Shown here: positions 5,573 to 5,773 of the stretch, in pieces | How positions within the stretch are numbered: the first letter of the stretch is position 1 | Layout: each line of letters starts with the position of its first letter | From: Paracoccaceae bacterium | GTDB taxonomy: Bacteria > Pseudomonadota > Alphaproteobacteria > Rhodobacterales > Rhodobacteraceae | Assembly (NCBI GenBank): GCA_007128995.1 | Contig: SKWJ01000008.1 | Coordinates: 1-5,773, forward strand | Length of the DNA: 5,773 bases | Direction of reading: 5' to 3' | Notes under the pieces: model-generated | The model's database searches: none | What the model saw: only the letters and a program-made list of their open reading frames with translations | Told to the model about the DNA's origin: nothing | Translations under genes and position numbers: made by a program

Positions 5573-5773
5573 GTGTTAATATATCCTGCCTTGCGTGGCA
5601 TGCCATGCAGCCCGCTCTTGCGTCGCTTTTGCGACATCGGGGCTGGAGAATGGGATTATCCCGGTGCGGCGAGAGTATTCGCCGTTTCCGTAAGCTACAA
5701 GTGACATGCCTTGAACGCTATGACAAGCCCCCCCATTGCAAAAACTGCGATCAGGGCAAATATATGCGCGAAG
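5573..5773. other. Unassigned region upstream of the DUF4167 gene, rich in small inverted repeats
   Basis: No gene can be called with confidence in these 201 bases. Inverted repeats are GGCATGCC (5597-5604), GTCGC-TTTT-GCGAC (5622-5635), GGGAT-T-ATCCC (5652-5662) and CGGCGA-N6-TCGCCG (5667-5684). They may form structure in the DUF4167 mRNA leader or serve as protein sites. Short open frames exist in several registers. On the minus strand a frame entering at 5772 encodes a hydrophobic peptide (IFALIAVFAMGGLVIAF) ending at a TAG at 5695, possibly the end of a small membrane protein. Another minus frame is open from the edge to a TAA at 5576, three bases before the DUF4167 ATG. On the plus strand ATG 5650 opens a frame to the edge that includes CKNC. 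A weak minus-strand promoter, TTGTAG-17-TACTCT, is possible. None is decisive. Confidence 0.35.
5695..5772 (-). CDS. Possible C-terminal end of a small membrane protein (partial)
   Basis: This is a minus-strand frame of 25 codons entering from the right edge and closing with TAG. The peptide FAHIFALIAVFAMGGLVIAFKACHL is 20 or so residues of membrane-segment character followed by a positively charged residue. Its third-codon-position GC is higher than in the competing minus-strand frame over the same bases, which weakly favours it as coding. The fragment is too short for a family call, and a run of seven G in the middle (5728-5734 as C on the plus strand) could hide a frame change. Confidence 0.25.
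   Translation of the reverse strand, partial: FAHIFALIAVFAMGGLVIAFKACHL

Noticed and set aside
5600..5704. A 34-codon plus-strand frame (MPCSPLLRRF...) ending in TGA
   Set aside because: It lacks a ribosome binding site, overlaps the inverted repeats and has no family signal.
5650..5773. A plus-strand frame from ATG 5650 to the window edge with a CKNC motif
   Set aside because: It resembles zinc-ribbon-type spacing, but only two cysteines of a pair are visible, the ribosome binding site is too close to the ATG, and the frame cannot be followed past the edge. It is not enough for a gene call.

Overview
This window looks like core chromosome from an alphaproteobacterium, most likely of the Rhodobacterales (Rhodobacteraceae/Roseobacter group). 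The reasons are a GC-rich composition, an aspartokinase gene directly followed by ptsP (the enzyme I of the nitrogen phosphotransferase system), and a DUF4167 protein, a family largely restricted to Alphaproteobacteria. The lineage call rests on remembered family patterns, not on a search. I see no tRNA, rRNA, CRISPR array, insertion sequence or phage gene.

Layout. (1) Bases 2-1189, plus strand: lysC, aspartokinase, missing only its N-terminal residues because the window cuts it. (2) 1222-3468, plus strand: ptsP, a complete 748-residue EI-Ntr with an N-terminal GAF sensor, 32 bases after lysC and probably co-transcribed with it. (3) 3473-3991, minus strand: a GNAT-family acetyltransferase of the YhbS (COG3153) type, tail to tail with ptsP with 4 bases between the stop codons. 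(4) 3992-4065: a short divergent intergenic region with a perfect 10-base palindrome. (5) 4066-4680, plus strand: a flavin reductase family (FMN-binding split-barrel) protein. (6) 4681-4756: a convergent spacer with a strong hairpin whose U-rich side serves the minus-strand gene. (7) 4757-5572, minus strand: a DUF4167 protein with a conserved N-terminus and a long, charged, low-complexity tail. (8) 5573-5773: 201 bases with several small inverted repeats and only ambiguous short reading frames.

How the genes may work together. The lysC-ptsP pair joins the first enzyme of the aspartate amino-acid family to the regulatory phosphotransferase that responds to nitrogen status. A physical EI-Ntr/aspartokinase interaction has been reported in Bradyrhizobium, so the linkage may be functional. 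The acetyltransferase, flavin reductase and DUF4167 genes show no evident pathway link to this pair or to each other.

I do not see a new multi-gene system. The observations most worth a second look are a well-formed internal translation start in lysC that would give a free ACT-domain subunit, the histone-H1-like tail of the DUF4167 protein, and the inverted-repeat-rich leader upstream of it.
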